A stretch of DNA of 60,000 bases, from the NCBI RefSeq assembly GCF_029227915.1, contig NC_079884.1, positions 9,240,001-9,300,000 of the forward strand, in the 5' to 3' direction. A program made the position numbers and the translations under genes. Below the pieces are notes generated by a model. It searched no databases. It had not been told where the DNA came from and saw only the letters and a program-made list of their open reading frames with translations. This DNA is from Hydractinia symbiolongicarpus. Taxonomy: Eukaryota; Cnidaria; Hydrozoa; Anthoathecata; Hydractiniidae. Shown here one piece after another: positions 39,901-51,454 of the stretch; the stretch's first letter is position 1; each line of letters begins with the position of its first letter.

Positions 39901-41195
39901 TATTCAGTGCGCGCTAAGGTCTCGGATTGGTCCCACTGTAAAAATTATATATCGAACTAAATATTTCAATGGAAAGCTAACAGAGTGTCCAATGTCATTT
40001 TGGAGTTCCAGCATTCATGCCAAAGTGAGAAGAATGTTAATTTTTAGAGTCCATTTGTCTCATTTATCACATTTATAACGTCAGTGTCCAAAATCAGTTT
40101 AATTATGACCAACGATCAATAGTTTCACTTTTAAACGCAGGACAACCTAGTAATATGGGAAAAATATCGTTAAATACACGTTGGTACAAATATGGGATGC
40201 AACCGTTGCAACTGAAACGGACTGATACCGTTAAAAAGACAATGAAATTTAGTTTTTGAAACTGTCTCTTATTCTTCAGCCCGCGCTAAAGTCTTGGATT
40301 GGTCCCACTGTAAAAATTACTTGTCGAACTAAATATTTAAATAAAGAGCTAACACAGCATCCAGTGTAGTTGCAGCGTTCCAGCATTCATGCCAAAGTGA
40401 GAAGAATGTGAATTCTTAGAATCCATTTGTGTCATTTATCACATTTATAAGGTTAATGACTAAAATCAGTTCAATTAGGACTAACGGCCAATAGTTTCAC
40501 TTTTAAAAGCAGCGCAAACGGTAATATCGGAAAAATATCGCTAAATGAATGTTGGTACGAATATGTGACGCAACCTTTGTAACTTAAACGGACTAATACT
40601 TTTAGAAATCCAATGAAATATAGTTTGTGAAACTGTCTCTTATTATTCAGTGCGCGCTAAGGTCTCGGATCGGTCCCACAGTAAATATTAATTATCAAAC
40701 TAAATATTTAAATGGAAAGCTAACAGAGTGTCCAATGTCATTTCGGAGTTCCAACATTCATGCCAAAATGAGAAGAATGTGAATTCTTAGAGTCTATTTG
40801 TCTCATTTATCACATTTATCAGGTCAATGACCAAAATCAGTTCAATTAGGACTAACGGCCAATAGTTTCACTCTTAAAAGCAGCGCAACCGGTAATATCG
40901 GAAAAATATCGCTAAATACACGTTGGTACAAATATGGGATGCAACCGTTGCAACTCAAACGGATTGATACCGTTAAAAAGACAATGTAATTTAGTTTTTG
41001 AAACTGTCTCTTTTCTTTTCTTTTTTTTTTTTCTTTCTTTTCAATTTATTTAAAGTCGATTATTCACATATTTACAATAGTTTCCAAAAAAAAAGTAATT
41101 AAGAAAACTAATCTAAATCGACTAAATTTTTTTTATGTTTACAATTAAATAAAATCATTTTTTTTATATATATAAACAATAATAACAACAAAGTT

Positions 41196-44100
41196 CTATA
41201 AAGGGACCTTACATTCATCACAGTTACATTTAGATCCGTCCCACATTTTAATCATGCTTTTAAAAACTTTAAGGTTGTCACATCGTTTCAAATGTGATGG
41301 TAGGTTATTCCAAATCTTTGGTCCCAGGGCTGATAAGCTATTAGTTCCAAAAGTCGCGGTCCTTTTCCTTGAGACTACCAAATTATTTGTATTTTGTTCT
41401 CTGACTGTCCTACCGTTATCATTTAAACAAAATATATCTTTCATAAAAAGAGGGCTGCTGTTATTTATAGTTTTAGAGATTTCTATACACAATGACCGTA
41501 AGCGATTTACATTCATGTGACTCTTGCTGGAATTTTTAAGTAAATTTTCGTATGTACTTACCGTATCATTATACAAAAATCTTAATGTTCGTTTTTGTAT
41601 CATTTCGACTTTAGATAAAGATTTAGAAGAAGAAAAATGCCATATAAGGGAACAATAATTGAAATTTGCGTAGATAAAACTTTGAACTAAAATATATTTT
41701 GCTTGAAAGGATAAGAAACTTCTAAATCGAAATAAGGCATTTAGTTGGGCTGATGCTTTGCGACACAAATCACTAACGTGTCTGTCAAAATTTAATTTAT
41801 TGTCTATAGTCACACCTAGTAATTTCACGTTATTTTCACTTTCAATAGTTTTATTTCCTATATTAAATTTTAGACCTAAATTATCTGCCTTATTCTTTGT
41901 CAGAATTATCGAGTGAAACTTTTCAGGGTTTGCAATCATTTTATTCTCTTTTAACCAGGAGAGGGCAGTTTTAGCTTCGTTTTCTAAAGTATTTATCAAA
42001 TTAGGAATAGAATTTGAGAAGTTGGATATTGTGTTATCATCAGCGTAATTATGTAGCTTATATTTTTCTATAAAAAGAAACAAATCATTTATAAATATAT
42101 TGAATATGATAGGTCCCAAAATAGAACCTTGTGGTACACCAGATAAGATAATTTGAAATAGACTATAGATCCCATTTATTCGAGTGGCTTGCTCTCTATC
42201 AGTAAGATCAGATAGAATGAATTGAAGAGACTTATTGTCAAATCCATAAGCAGCTAGTTTCGCAATTAGTAAGTCATGTGGTACACAGTCAAAAGCTTTT
42301 GAAAGATCCATCAAGATCGCACCCACCACATAATTCTTATCAAGTTTACTCTTCCATTCCTCTATTAAGCGAATTAGTACTTGTTGGGTACTATAGCATT
42401 TCCTATAGGCGGAGAGAAAGGTCGACAATTTTGATTCCATATAAGCGGTTATTTGTTCTTTCATAACCCTTTCGTAAAATTTAGAAAAAACATTTAAAAC
42501 ACTGACAGGCCTGTAGTTTGATATTTTAGTTTTATCTTTTCCTCCCTTATCCAATGGCGTTACAGCAGCTCGCTTAGCTTTGCTTGGAAATTTGTTTGAA
42601 ACTATGCTACTATTTATAGCATCTGTTAGTGGCGTTACTAGGTGCCTTTTTACTAATTTTGTCAGCTTTGATGGTATTGTATCTTCACCTGTTGATACTT
42701 TGGTGTTTAAATCATTAAACAGTTTAGAAATTGTATTTTCATCAACTTCTTGGAATGTGAAGTTCTCATTGTTGTTAGAATCATTGATTTCCTTTATTTT
42801 AATGATACTTGGATGATTTTCAAAACTATCAACAATTTCTTCAATCATTTTTGACTTATCATTTACATTCTTATATTTTATAGGATTTGGTTTCATGCCA
42901 CAAGAATTTTCTAAAATATTGATGTAGTATTCGTTGAAAAGTTTGGTTAGCTGTTTTTTATCAGTAACTAAACTTTCATTTTGAACGATCGCTATATCTC
43001 CTTTGCTTATTCCACTTTTATTTGATATCAAGGGTTTAACAGTTTCCCAAAACGTTTTTTTGGAAATAAAACCTGATTCTGTTACCCTTTTGAAATGGTT
43101 TTTGATAGCCTTTTTGCGTAAATTTACACACTTGTTTCTCTGTTTCTTGTACGTGATTTTGTTTTCAGAAGTAGGATTTTTATTGTATTTATTTTTGAAC
43201 CTAGACCTTGTATATATTGCCTTTTTTAACTCTTTTGTCATAAATGGTGCCTCGTTTCCACGCAGAGTTTTTTGCTTCTGTGGGGCATGCTTTTCTATGA
43301 TAGATGTGAAAACATTGATGAGGTTTTCATAATTCAGTTCAGGATCTTTACTATTACAAATAAAATTTGCGTTCTCAACATCACGTAAAAAGTTGGCTTC
43401 ATTAAAATTTTTGTAAATTCTGTAAATAATTTTCTTGGATGCTAAGCGTGCTAAATGAGATTTTAAAAATGTTGTTACCATTTGATGATGATCACTTAAT
43501 CCTGTTTCACATGTTAGTGTGTGTTGAAAACATCTGGGTCTATTTGTAAGAATGACATCTATAGCTGTTCCGTTAGGACTAGCAAAACAGGTTTTGTTTT
43601 TGACAAGATTTTCAAGACTAAAAATATCACAGAAATTATTTAAGGTTTCGAAACCAGAATCGTTCGAGTTATGGCAATCGATATTTATATCACCCATAAT
43701 TATTATGTTTTCGACTTTAGATAGAGCTTTATTTAAAGCTATCTCTAATTCCTCAAAAAAGTTGTTTAAGTTTGAATAATGAGGTGGTCTATAAATACTG
43801 ATAACTGTTCATTTTTTATTTCTTATCGTTAATTCTGAGCAAATGATTTCATTATTTGTTATACCCAAATCATTAACTTGTCTACAGGCTATTCCTTTCT
43901 TAACATATTCAATTAACCCTCCTCCATTTTTGTTCCTATCTTTTCTAGTTCTAATTTCATAGTTATCAATATAGAATTGTTCGTTTGGAAAACTCTCATC
44001 TAGTTTGGTTTCAGCAAATACAAAATAATCAGGTGAAAATTTTGTCAGAATTTCTCTTGCATCAATTATTTTGTTTCTGAGACTATTAATGTTTAAATAG

Positions 44101-44288
44101 CCTAAAAGAGGATTGGAAGGGTACTTAATTCGTAATTTATGTATTTCATCTAAAGAACTTTGGTGAGAATTATGTGTCGGATTTTGATCATTTCTATATT
44201 GACTCCCAACACATTCATCAGGAATATCAGATTTATTATCATCGCAAACTAGTCCAAGCCTATTGAATACCCCTGCTGACCTAAAAAA
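41196..44288 (-). pseudogene. LINE A ORF2: APE endonuclease and reverse transcriptase, one nonsense codon
   Basis: The frame runs from the slippery heptamer (44,288) to a stop at 41,196, about 1,028 codons. The N-terminal endonuclease has NINSLRNK, AETKLDESF, MGDINID, DVILTN and LSDHH. The RT has NYRPVSV, DLSKAFD, GVPQGSILGP and the catalytic YADD; LLGVTID lies in the thumb region, and the end carries a Cys motif, CNCDEC. A single TGA at 43,809-43,811 stands where LINE B has Trp (KKW before VV.LY.P), so it is most simply a TGG-to-TGA mutation. No ATG occurs in this frame before that stop. The first Met is at 43,697 in the middle of the endonuclease, so independent AUG initiation could not make a complete endonuclease. 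Confidence 0.88.
44219..44288 (-). promoter_or_regulatory. Candidate -1 programmed ribosomal frameshift signal
   Basis: On the minus strand the ORF1 codons AAT TTT TTA (44,290-44,282) contain the heptamer T_TTT_TTA (44,288-44,282) in the correct register. A -1 slip moves exactly into the ORF2 frame. That frame opens at the heptamer itself: the codon just before it, 44,291-44,289, is TAA in the ORF2 frame. After a 6-nt spacer, CAGGGGTAT (44,275-44,267) can pair along all 9 positions with ATATTCCTG (44,227-44,219), with two G-U pairs. The 39-nt loop contains the ORF1 stop. Heptamer and frames are read directly; the stem was found by eye and may be chance. Confidence 0.65.
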
Positions 44289-45682
44289 TTATTTATATAA
44301 GCTATAAAATTTCGTGCTAACATTATCTTACCATTCTCTCGTAAATGTATGCCATCTTTCCATAGGTGTTCTTCTCTGATATTGTTGTGTCTGATGTAGC
44401 CATAACCGTGTAGATCGGATCCTTCTCTTAATAGTTTGTTAATACTGTTTATTCTATCAGAGTCGACACGTCTGCTCGTAACCAAGGCAGAGATAAAAAC
44501 TTTTTCTACTCCGTTACGCACACATTTTTTTCCGATGTCCAGGATCTGTTCGGCAATTTTGTTATCTGACGCTGCATTTAGATGACTTGATAAAAGATTG
44601 TTGATTCCTACATGGATAACGACAATATCAGGTTTTTCTTGTTCCAGTGTTGGTTGTACGTAATAATTTAAGTTTTCGACACTTGCTCCTGGGAATATCT
44701 TAAATCTCACATTTCCATTTTTTATTTGCTCATTAAATTCTTTCACTCGAATACCTTTTGGTATACTATCGGTCATTATCCGTATCTTCTTAGAATGGTG
44801 TACATTTTGATGCTCAAGATTCGTAGCTAATTGATCTCTTTCGGGAAACGGATTGATAACAGGGTTGGGTCTTCTGTGTGTTACATTATTTTTAAAGATA
44901 TTTGACGAACGAATATGGTTGTTAACATCTACGTGGTGCGTATTTTGACTCTCTTTCGTAAAATTACAATCTTGATCACCCCAACTTTGTTGATTAGAAT
45001 CGTCCTTAACTTCAACTCTTAGGTCGTTAAATCTGTTATGATGTAATTCTTCATTTCTATTAACTTTATTTGTAGAAAACCTTGAGGGACCTTTGATTAC
45101 GTTGTTCCATTGATTATGCTGTTTAATCGGTTCCACATGTTTACACGTTTCAACTGAATGATCACGTTGATTACTGTTTAAAATTTTGCTAACCAATTTT
45201 TTGTAATCCTTTATTTCTTCTTTAAGGAAATCTATTTCACTCCTCAGTTGTTTAATTAATATATTTGACGAGTTGTCCCCGATCTTGCTCAGTTTATACG
45301 AAATAAATTCTTTTAAATCGCAAACCTGTGTTGTCAAACTTTTAAATTTAATTAACTGGCCAAAATTTTTAATTTCTTCCTCGTACAGATATCCACTTTT
45401 ATCTTCGATTAAATCGTCAACAACATCTTTCTTTTCCTCTGAAAAAGATTCGTCTGTGCTATTTTCTTTCTCCTCTTCTACTTGTTTCACAAATAAATAA
45501 CTTTCTGTACCATTTCTCTCCGTTTTGTTTAATATATTCTGTTGACATAAATCTTTTAGCGTTTGCTCAATAATTTCAGGATGCAAGTCTTTTGTGTTAG
45601 TTACTATGCTGTCATAGTCAGCTTTCTTTTTCCTTCTATGTATTTCTTTAACAGAATTTAAAACAATATTTTCAAACTCCAT
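44249..45682 (-). CDS. LINE A ORF1: winged-helix-like, coiled coil, SGNH esterase-like
   Basis: An intact frame of 477 residues starting at ATG 45,682. Residues about 20-65 look like a winged helix (IVTNTKDLHPEIIEQTLKDL, then a turn and GTESYLF). Residues about 120-170 are a probable coiled coil. A polar linker runs to about 297, followed by an SGNH/GDSL-type hydrolase domain: block I reads MTDSIPKG (Ser306, with the usual Gly before Asp replaced by Thr), block III HVGINN (357-362), and block V DGIHL (Asp443, His446). The catalytic Ser, Asp and His are therefore present. In the CR1 group such ORF1 proteins are thought to bind RNA or membranes during retrotransposition; the exact role of the esterase is not settled. 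The last 14 codons overlap the ORF2 frame through a slippery heptamer. Confidence 0.88.
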   Translation of the reverse strand: MEFENIVLNSVKEIHRRKKKADYDSIVTNTKDLHPEIIEQTLKDLCQQNILNKTERNGTESYLFVKQVEEEKENSTDESFSEEKKDVVDDLIEDKSGYLYEEEIKNFGQLIKFKSLTTQVCDLKEFISYKLSKIGDNSSNILIKQLRSEIDFLKEEIKDYKKLVSKILNSNQRDHSVETCKHVEPIKQHNQWNNVIKGPSRFSTNKVNRNEELHHNRFNDLRVEVKDDSNQQSWGDQDCNFTKESQNTHHVDVNNHIRSSNIFKNNVTHRRPNPVINPFPERDQLATNLEHQNVHHSKKIRIMTDSIPKGIRVKEFNEQIKNGNVRFKIFPGASVENLNYYVQPTLEQEKPDIVVIHVGINNLLSSHLNAASDNKIAEQILDIGKKCVRNGVEKVFISALVTSRRVDSDRINSINKLLREGSDLHGYGYIRHNNIREEHLWKDGIHLRENGKIMLARNFIAYINNFLGQQGYSIGLD

Positions 45683-45761
45683 TTGTCAACAGTTAAACAA
45701 CAAGTTTTACTAAGTTTTAAAAACACGTCAGCTCCGTCCGCTTGCTAAGAAATCCGTATCC

Positions 45762-48700
45762 GTCTCTTCTTCTTCAGCCCGCGCTAAAATCTTGGATTGG
45801 TCCCACTGTAAAAATTAATTGTCGAACTAAATACTTAAATAAAGAGCTAACAAAGCATCCAGTGTAGTTGTGGCGTTCCAGAATTCATGCCAAAGTAAGA
45901 AGAATAATAATTCCTACAGTCCAAGTGTCTCGTTTATCACATTTATAAGGTCAAAGTCCAACATCAGTTTAATTAGGACCCACGGTCAATAGTTTCACTT
46001 TTAAAAGCAGGGCAACCTAGTAATATGGGAAAAAAATCGCTAAATACACGTTGGTACAAATATGTGACGCAACCGTTGCAACTCAAACGGACTAATACCG
46101 TTAAAAAGACAATGAAAAATAGTTTTTGAAACTGTCTCTTATTATTCAGTGCGCGCTAAGATCTCGGATTGGTCCCACAGTAGAAATTAATTATCAAACT
46201 AAATATTTAAATGGAAAGCTAACAGAGTGTCCAATATCATTTCGGAGTTCCAGCATTCATGCCAAAATGAGAAGAATGTGGATTTTTAGAGTCTATTTGT
46301 CTCATTTATCACATTTATCAGTGAGAAGAATGTGAATTCTTAGAGTCCATTTGTGTCATTTATCACATTTATAAGGTCAATGACCAAAATCAGTTCAATT
46401 AGGACTAACGGCCAATAGTTTCACTCTTAAAAGCAGCGCAAACGGTAATATCGGAAAAATATCGCTAAATGAATGTTGGTACAAATATGGGATGCAACCG
46501 TTGCAACTGAAACGGACTGATACCGTTAAAAAGACAATGAAATTTAGTTTTTGAAACTGTCTCTTATTCTTCAGCCCGCGCTAAAGTCTTGGATTGGTCC
46601 CACTGCAAAAATTACTTGTCGAACTAAATATTTAAATAAAGAGCTAACACAGCATCCAGTGTAGTTGCAGCGTTCCAGCATTCATGCCAAAGTGAGAAGA
46701 ATGTGAATTCTTAGAGTCCATTTGTGTCATTTATCAAATTTATAAGGTCAATGACCAAAATCAGTTCAATTAGGACTAACGGCCAATAGTTTCACTTTTA
46801 AAAGCAGCGCAACCGGTAATATCGGAAATATATCGCTAAATGAATGTTGGTACGAATATGTGACGCAACCTTTGTAACTTAAACGGACTAATACTTTTAG
46901 AAAGCCAATGAAATATAGTTTGTGAAACTGTCTCTTTTTATTCAGTGCGCGCTAAGGTCTCGGATTGGTCCCACAGTAAAAATTAATCATCAAACTAAAT
47001 ATTTAAATGGAAAGCTAACAGAGTGTCCAATTTCATTTCGGAGTTCCAGCATTCATGCCAAAGTGAGAAGAATGTTAATTTTTAGAGTCCAATTGTCTCA
47101 TTTGTCACATTTATAACGTCAATGTCCAAAATCAGTTCAATTAGGACTCACGGTCAATAGTTTCACTTTTAAAAGCAGGGCAACCTAGTAATATGGGAAA
47201 AAAATCGCTAAATACACGTTGGTAAAAATATGTGACGCAACCGTTGCAACTCAAACGGACTAATGCCGTTAAAAAGACAATGAAAAATAGTTTTTGAAAC
47301 TGTCTCTTATTCCTCAGCGCGCGCTAAAGTCTTGGATTGGTCCCACTGTAAAAATTAATTGTCGAACTAAATATTAAAATAAAGAGCTAACAGAGCATCC
47401 AGTGTAGTTGCGGCGTTCCAGCATTCATGCCAAAGTAAGAAGAATGTTAATTCTTGGAGTCCAATTGTCTCATTTATCAAATTTATAAGGTCAAAGTCCA
47501 AAGTCAGTTCAATTAGGACTCGCGTTCAATCGTTTCGCTTTTCACAACAATGGAGCCTAATACTATCGGGAAAATGTCGCTAAATACGGGTTGGTCCGAC
47601 TATGCGGCGCAATCGTTGCAACTCAAACGGACTGATACCGTTAAAAAGACAAAGAAAATTAGTTTTTGAAACTGTCTCTTATTCTTCAGCGCGCGCTAAA
47701 GTCTTGGATTGGTCCCACTGTAAAAATTATTTGTCGAACTAAATACTTAAATAAAGAGCTAACAAAGCATCCAGTGTAGTTGTGGCGTTCCAGAATTCAT
47801 GCCAAAGTAAGAAGAAGAATAATTCCTACAGTCCAATTGTCTCGTTTATCACATTTATAAGGTCAAAGTCCAACATCAGTTCAATTAGGACCCACGGTCA
47901 ATAGTTTCACTTTTAAAAGCAGGGCAACCTAGTAATGTCGGTATAATATCGCTAAATACACGTTGGTACAAATATGGGATGCAACCGTTGCAACTGAAAG
48001 GACTGATAACGTTAAAAAGACAATGAAATTTAGTTTTTGAAACTGTCTCTTATTCTTCAGCCCGCGCTAAAGTCTTGGATTGGTCCCACTGCAAAAATTA
48101 CTTGTCGAACTAAATATTTAAATAAAGAGCTAACACAGCATCCAGTGTAGTTGCAGCGTTCCAGCATTCATGCCAAAGTGAGAAGAATGTGAATTCTTAG
48201 AGTCCATTTGTGTCATTTATCACATTTATAAGGTCAATGACCAAAATCAGTTCAATTAGGACTAACGGCCAATAGTTTCACTTTTAAAAGCCGCGCAACC
48301 GGTAATATCGGAAATATATCGCTAAATGAATGTTGGTACGAATATGTGACGCAACCTTTGTAACTTAAACGGACTAATACTTTTAGAAAGCCAATGAAAT
48401 ATAGTTTGTGAAACTGTCTCTTTTTATTCAGTGCGCGCTAAGGTCTCGGATTGGTCCCACAGTAAAAATTAATTATCAAACTAAATATTTAAATGGAAAC
48501 CTAACAGAGTGTCCAGTGTAGTTGCGGCGTTCCAGCATTCATGCCAAAGTAAGAAGAATGTTAATTCTTGGAGTCCAATTGTCTCATTTATCAAATTTAT
48601 AAGGTCAAAGTCCAAAGACAGTTCAATTAGGACTCGCGTTCAATCGTTTCGCTTTTCACAGCAATGGAGCCTAATAATATCGGAAAAATGTCGCTAAATA

Positions 48701-51044
48701 CGGGTTGGTCCGACTATGCCGCGCAATCGTTGCAACTCAAACGGACTAATACTTTTAGAAAGCCAATGAAATATAGTTTGTGAAACTGTCTCTTATTATT
48801 CAGTGCGCGCTAAGATCTCGGATTGGTCGCACAGTAAAAATTAATTATCAAACTAAATATTTAAATGGAAAGCTAACAGAGTGTCCAATGTCATTTCGGA
48901 GTTCCAGCATTCATGCCAAAATGAGAAGAATGTGGATTCTTAAAGTCTGTTTGTCTCATTTATCACATATACAACGGCAGTGTCCAAAATCAGTTCAATT
49001 AGGAATAACGGCCAATAGTTTCACTCTTAAAAGCAACGCAACCGGTAATATCGAAAAAATATCGCTAAATACACGTTGGTACAAATATGGGATGCAACCG
49101 TTGCAACTCAAACGGATTGATGCCGTTAAAAAGACAATGAAACTTAGTTTTTGAAACTGTCTCTTATTCTTCAGCCCGCGCTAAAATCTTGGATTGGTCC
49201 CACTGTAAAAATTAATTGTCGAACTAAATACTCAAATAAAGAGCTAACAAAGCATCCAGTGTAGTTGTGGCGTTCCAGAATTCATGCCAAAGTAAAAAGA
49301 AGAATAATTCCTACAGTCCAATATTCTCGTTTATCACATTTATAAGGTCAAAGTCCAACATCAGTTCAATTAGGACCCACGGTCAATAGTTTCACGTTTA
49401 AAAGCAGGGCAACCTAGTAATGTCGGTATAATATCGCTAAATACACGTTGGTACAAATATGGGATACAACCGTTGCAACTGAAACGGACTGATACCGTTA
49501 AAAAGACAATGAAATTTAGTTTTTGAAACTGTCTCTTATTCTTCAGCCCGCGCTAAAGTCTTGGATTGGTCCCACTGTAAAAATTACTTGTCGAACTAAA
49601 TATTTAAATAAAGAGCTAACACAGCATCCAGTGTAGTTGCAGCGTTCCAGCATTCATGCCAAAATGAGAAGAATGTGGATTCTTAGAGTCCAATTGTCTC
49701 ATTTATCACATTTATAAGGTCAAAGTCCAAAGTCAGTTCAATTAGGACCCACGGTCAATAGTTTCACTTTTAAAAGCAGGGCAAACGGTAATATCGGAAA
49801 AATATCGCTAAATGAAAGTTGGTACGGATATGTGATGCAACCTTTGTAACTTAAACGGACTAATACTTTTAGAAAGCCAATGAAATATAGTTTGTGAAAC
49901 TGTCTCTTATTATTCAGTGCGCGCTAAGGTCTCGGATTGGTCCCACTGTAAAAATTAATTATCGAACTAAATATTTAAATGGAAAGCTAACAGAGTGTCC
50001 AATGTCATTTCGGAGTTCCAGCATTCATGCCAAAGTGAGAAGAATGTTAATTTTTAGAGTCCATTTGTCTCATTTATCACATTTATAATGTCAGTGTCCA
50101 AAATCAGTTCAATTAGGACCAACGATCAATAGTTTCACTTTTAAACACAGGGCAACCTAGTAATATGGGAAAAAAATCGCTAAATACACGTTGGTACGAA
50201 TATGTGACGCTACCGTTGCAACTCAAACGGACTAATACCGTTAAAAAGACAATGAAAAATAGTTTTTGAAACTGTCTCTTATTCCTCAGCGCGCGCTAAA
50301 GTCTTGGATTGGTCCCACTGTAAATATTAATTGTCGAACTAAATATTAAAATAAAGAGCTAACAGAGCATCCAGTGTAGTTGCGGCGTTCCAGCATTCAT
50401 GCCAAAGTAAGAAGAATGTTAATTCTTGGAGTCCAATTGTCTCATTTATCAAATTTATAAGGTCAAAGTCCAAAATCAGTTCAATTAGGACTAACGGCCA
50501 ATAGTTTCACTCTTAAAAGCAGCGCAACCGGTAATATCGGAAAAATATCGCTATATAAATGTTGGTACGAATATGTGACGCAACCTTTGTAACTTAAACG
50601 TACTAATACTTTTAGAAAGCCAATGAAATATAGTTTGTGAAAATGTCACTTATGATTCAGTGCCCGCTAAGGTCTCGGATTGGTCCCACTGTAAAAATTA
50701 ATTATCGAACTAAATATTTAAATGGAAAGCTAACAGAGTGTCCAATGTCATTTCGGAGTTCCAGCATTCATGCCAAAGTGAGAAGAATGTTAATTCTTGG
50801 AGTCCAATTGTCTCATTTATCAAATTTATAACGTCAGTGTCCAACATCAGTTGAATTAGGACTCACGGTCAATAGTTTCACTTTTAAAAGCAGGGCAACC
50901 TAGTAATGTCGGTATAATATCGCTAAATACACGTTGGTACAAATATGGGATGCAACCGTTGCAACTCAAACGGATTGATACCGTTAAAAAGACAATGAAA
51001 TTTATTTTTTGAAACTGTCTCTTATTCTTCACCGCGCGCTAAAG

Positions 51045-51046
<2 letters not shown>
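45762..51046 (+). repeat. Satellite array, block 2: about 14 monomers
   Basis: Continuation of the same head-to-tail array between the two LINE insertions, same orientation and same monomer classes. A truncated-monomer junction is visible near 46,318 (TTTATCAGTGAGAAG), and class-B segments (CGGGTTGGTCCGACTATGC) occur near 47,586 and 48,700. The 62- to 124-codon frames in this block are by-products of the repeat. Confidence 0.95.
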
Positions 51047-51083
<37 letters not shown>

Positions 51084-51085
<2 letters not shown>

Positions 51086-51454
51086 TAATTTATTTATAGT
51101 TGACAAATTTACAAGAAAATGTAGCTCTGAGGCTAATTAAAGTCAACTTTAAAAACATTAAAAACAATAAATAACTGAATATAAAAAATCTATAAGGAAT
51201 ACCGTATATAGCATTTTTTTTTTAAGTATTTTAAATAATATAAATAATATGTCAAAAATATGTCAAGGCTATGTAGTGGTGGTTCCAGGAACTCAGTCAA
51301 ACTTCCCAGGCAGGGGTCGAGAGAAAATAATATACAACCAGATAATAAGGCTAGAATATTCTCATATGATACCACCCCACCTAAACCGTCGCACCGCAAG
51401 ACATGTTTAACTGAGTTCCCGCTCCACAACTGGCAAAGGAAGACAACGGGGAAA
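51084..51454 (-). other. LINE B 3' untranslated region with a long-range inverted repeat
   Basis: About 370 nt between the ORF2 stop and the poly(A). GGAACTCAGTCAAAC at 51,288-51,302 is complementary at 14 of 15 positions to 51,405-51,419, so the transcript could fold into a 15-bp stem closing a loop of about 100 nt. Some LINE polymerases recognise a folded 3' UTR; that this stem serves so is inference. Confidence 0.55.

Larger units (their letters stand above)
13062..41012 (+). repeat. Satellite array, block 1: about 75 monomers of roughly 371 bp
   Basis: Head-to-tail copies in one orientation. A typical monomer holds, in order: GTTTCACTTTTAAAAGCAG, AATATCGGAAAAATATCGCT, GTGACGCAACC, AAACGGACT, GAAACTGTCTCTTATT, CAG(C/T)GCGCGCTAA, GGATTGGTCCCACTGTAAA, AAATATTTAAAT, TTCCAGCATTCATGCCAAA, CATTTATCACATTTATAA and CAGTTCAATTAGGAC. 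Equivalent positions recur at multiples of 371 to 372 bp (for example 17466, 18209 and 18580). Left-edge copies (13,062-14,300) and those at about 33,000-35,800 are more diverged, while the core is homogenised. The 64-codon frame repeated in most units starts at GTG rather than ATG and is not supported as coding. No CENP-B box was seen. The array breaks off at the LINE A insertion. Confidence 0.97.
41013..45761 (-). mobile_element. LINE A: near-full-length CR1/L2-type non-LTR retrotransposon
   Basis: A 4.75-kb minus-strand element inside a satellite monomer. GTCTCTT at 41,006-41,012 is repeated at 45,762-45,768 as the target-site duplication. The 3' end carries an A-rich tail, now interrupted by G residues (T/C on the plus strand, 41,013-41,043). 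Layout is a short 5' leader (about 80 nt), ORF1 with an SGNH esterase-like domain, ORF2 with APE-type endonuclease and RT, and a 180-nt 3' UTR. An esterase-bearing ORF1 is known from the CR1/L2 group. One nonsense codon in ORF2 makes this copy inactive unless that stop is read through. Confidence 0.92.

Noticed and set aside
41254-43779. Plus-strand frames opposite LINE A ORF2
   Set aside because: Antisense shadows of a strong minus-strand coding region with EN and RT motifs.
48780-49154. 124-codon frame in array block 2
   Set aside because: Formed by a monomer in which a stop was lost; still satellite sequence on a GTG/TTG-type start.
15397-51000. Recurrent 64-codon plus-strand frame in most satellite monomers
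   Set aside because: It starts at GTG rather than ATG, tracks the 371-bp period, and is lost in many monomers by indels. Its conservation is explained by repeat homogenisation.
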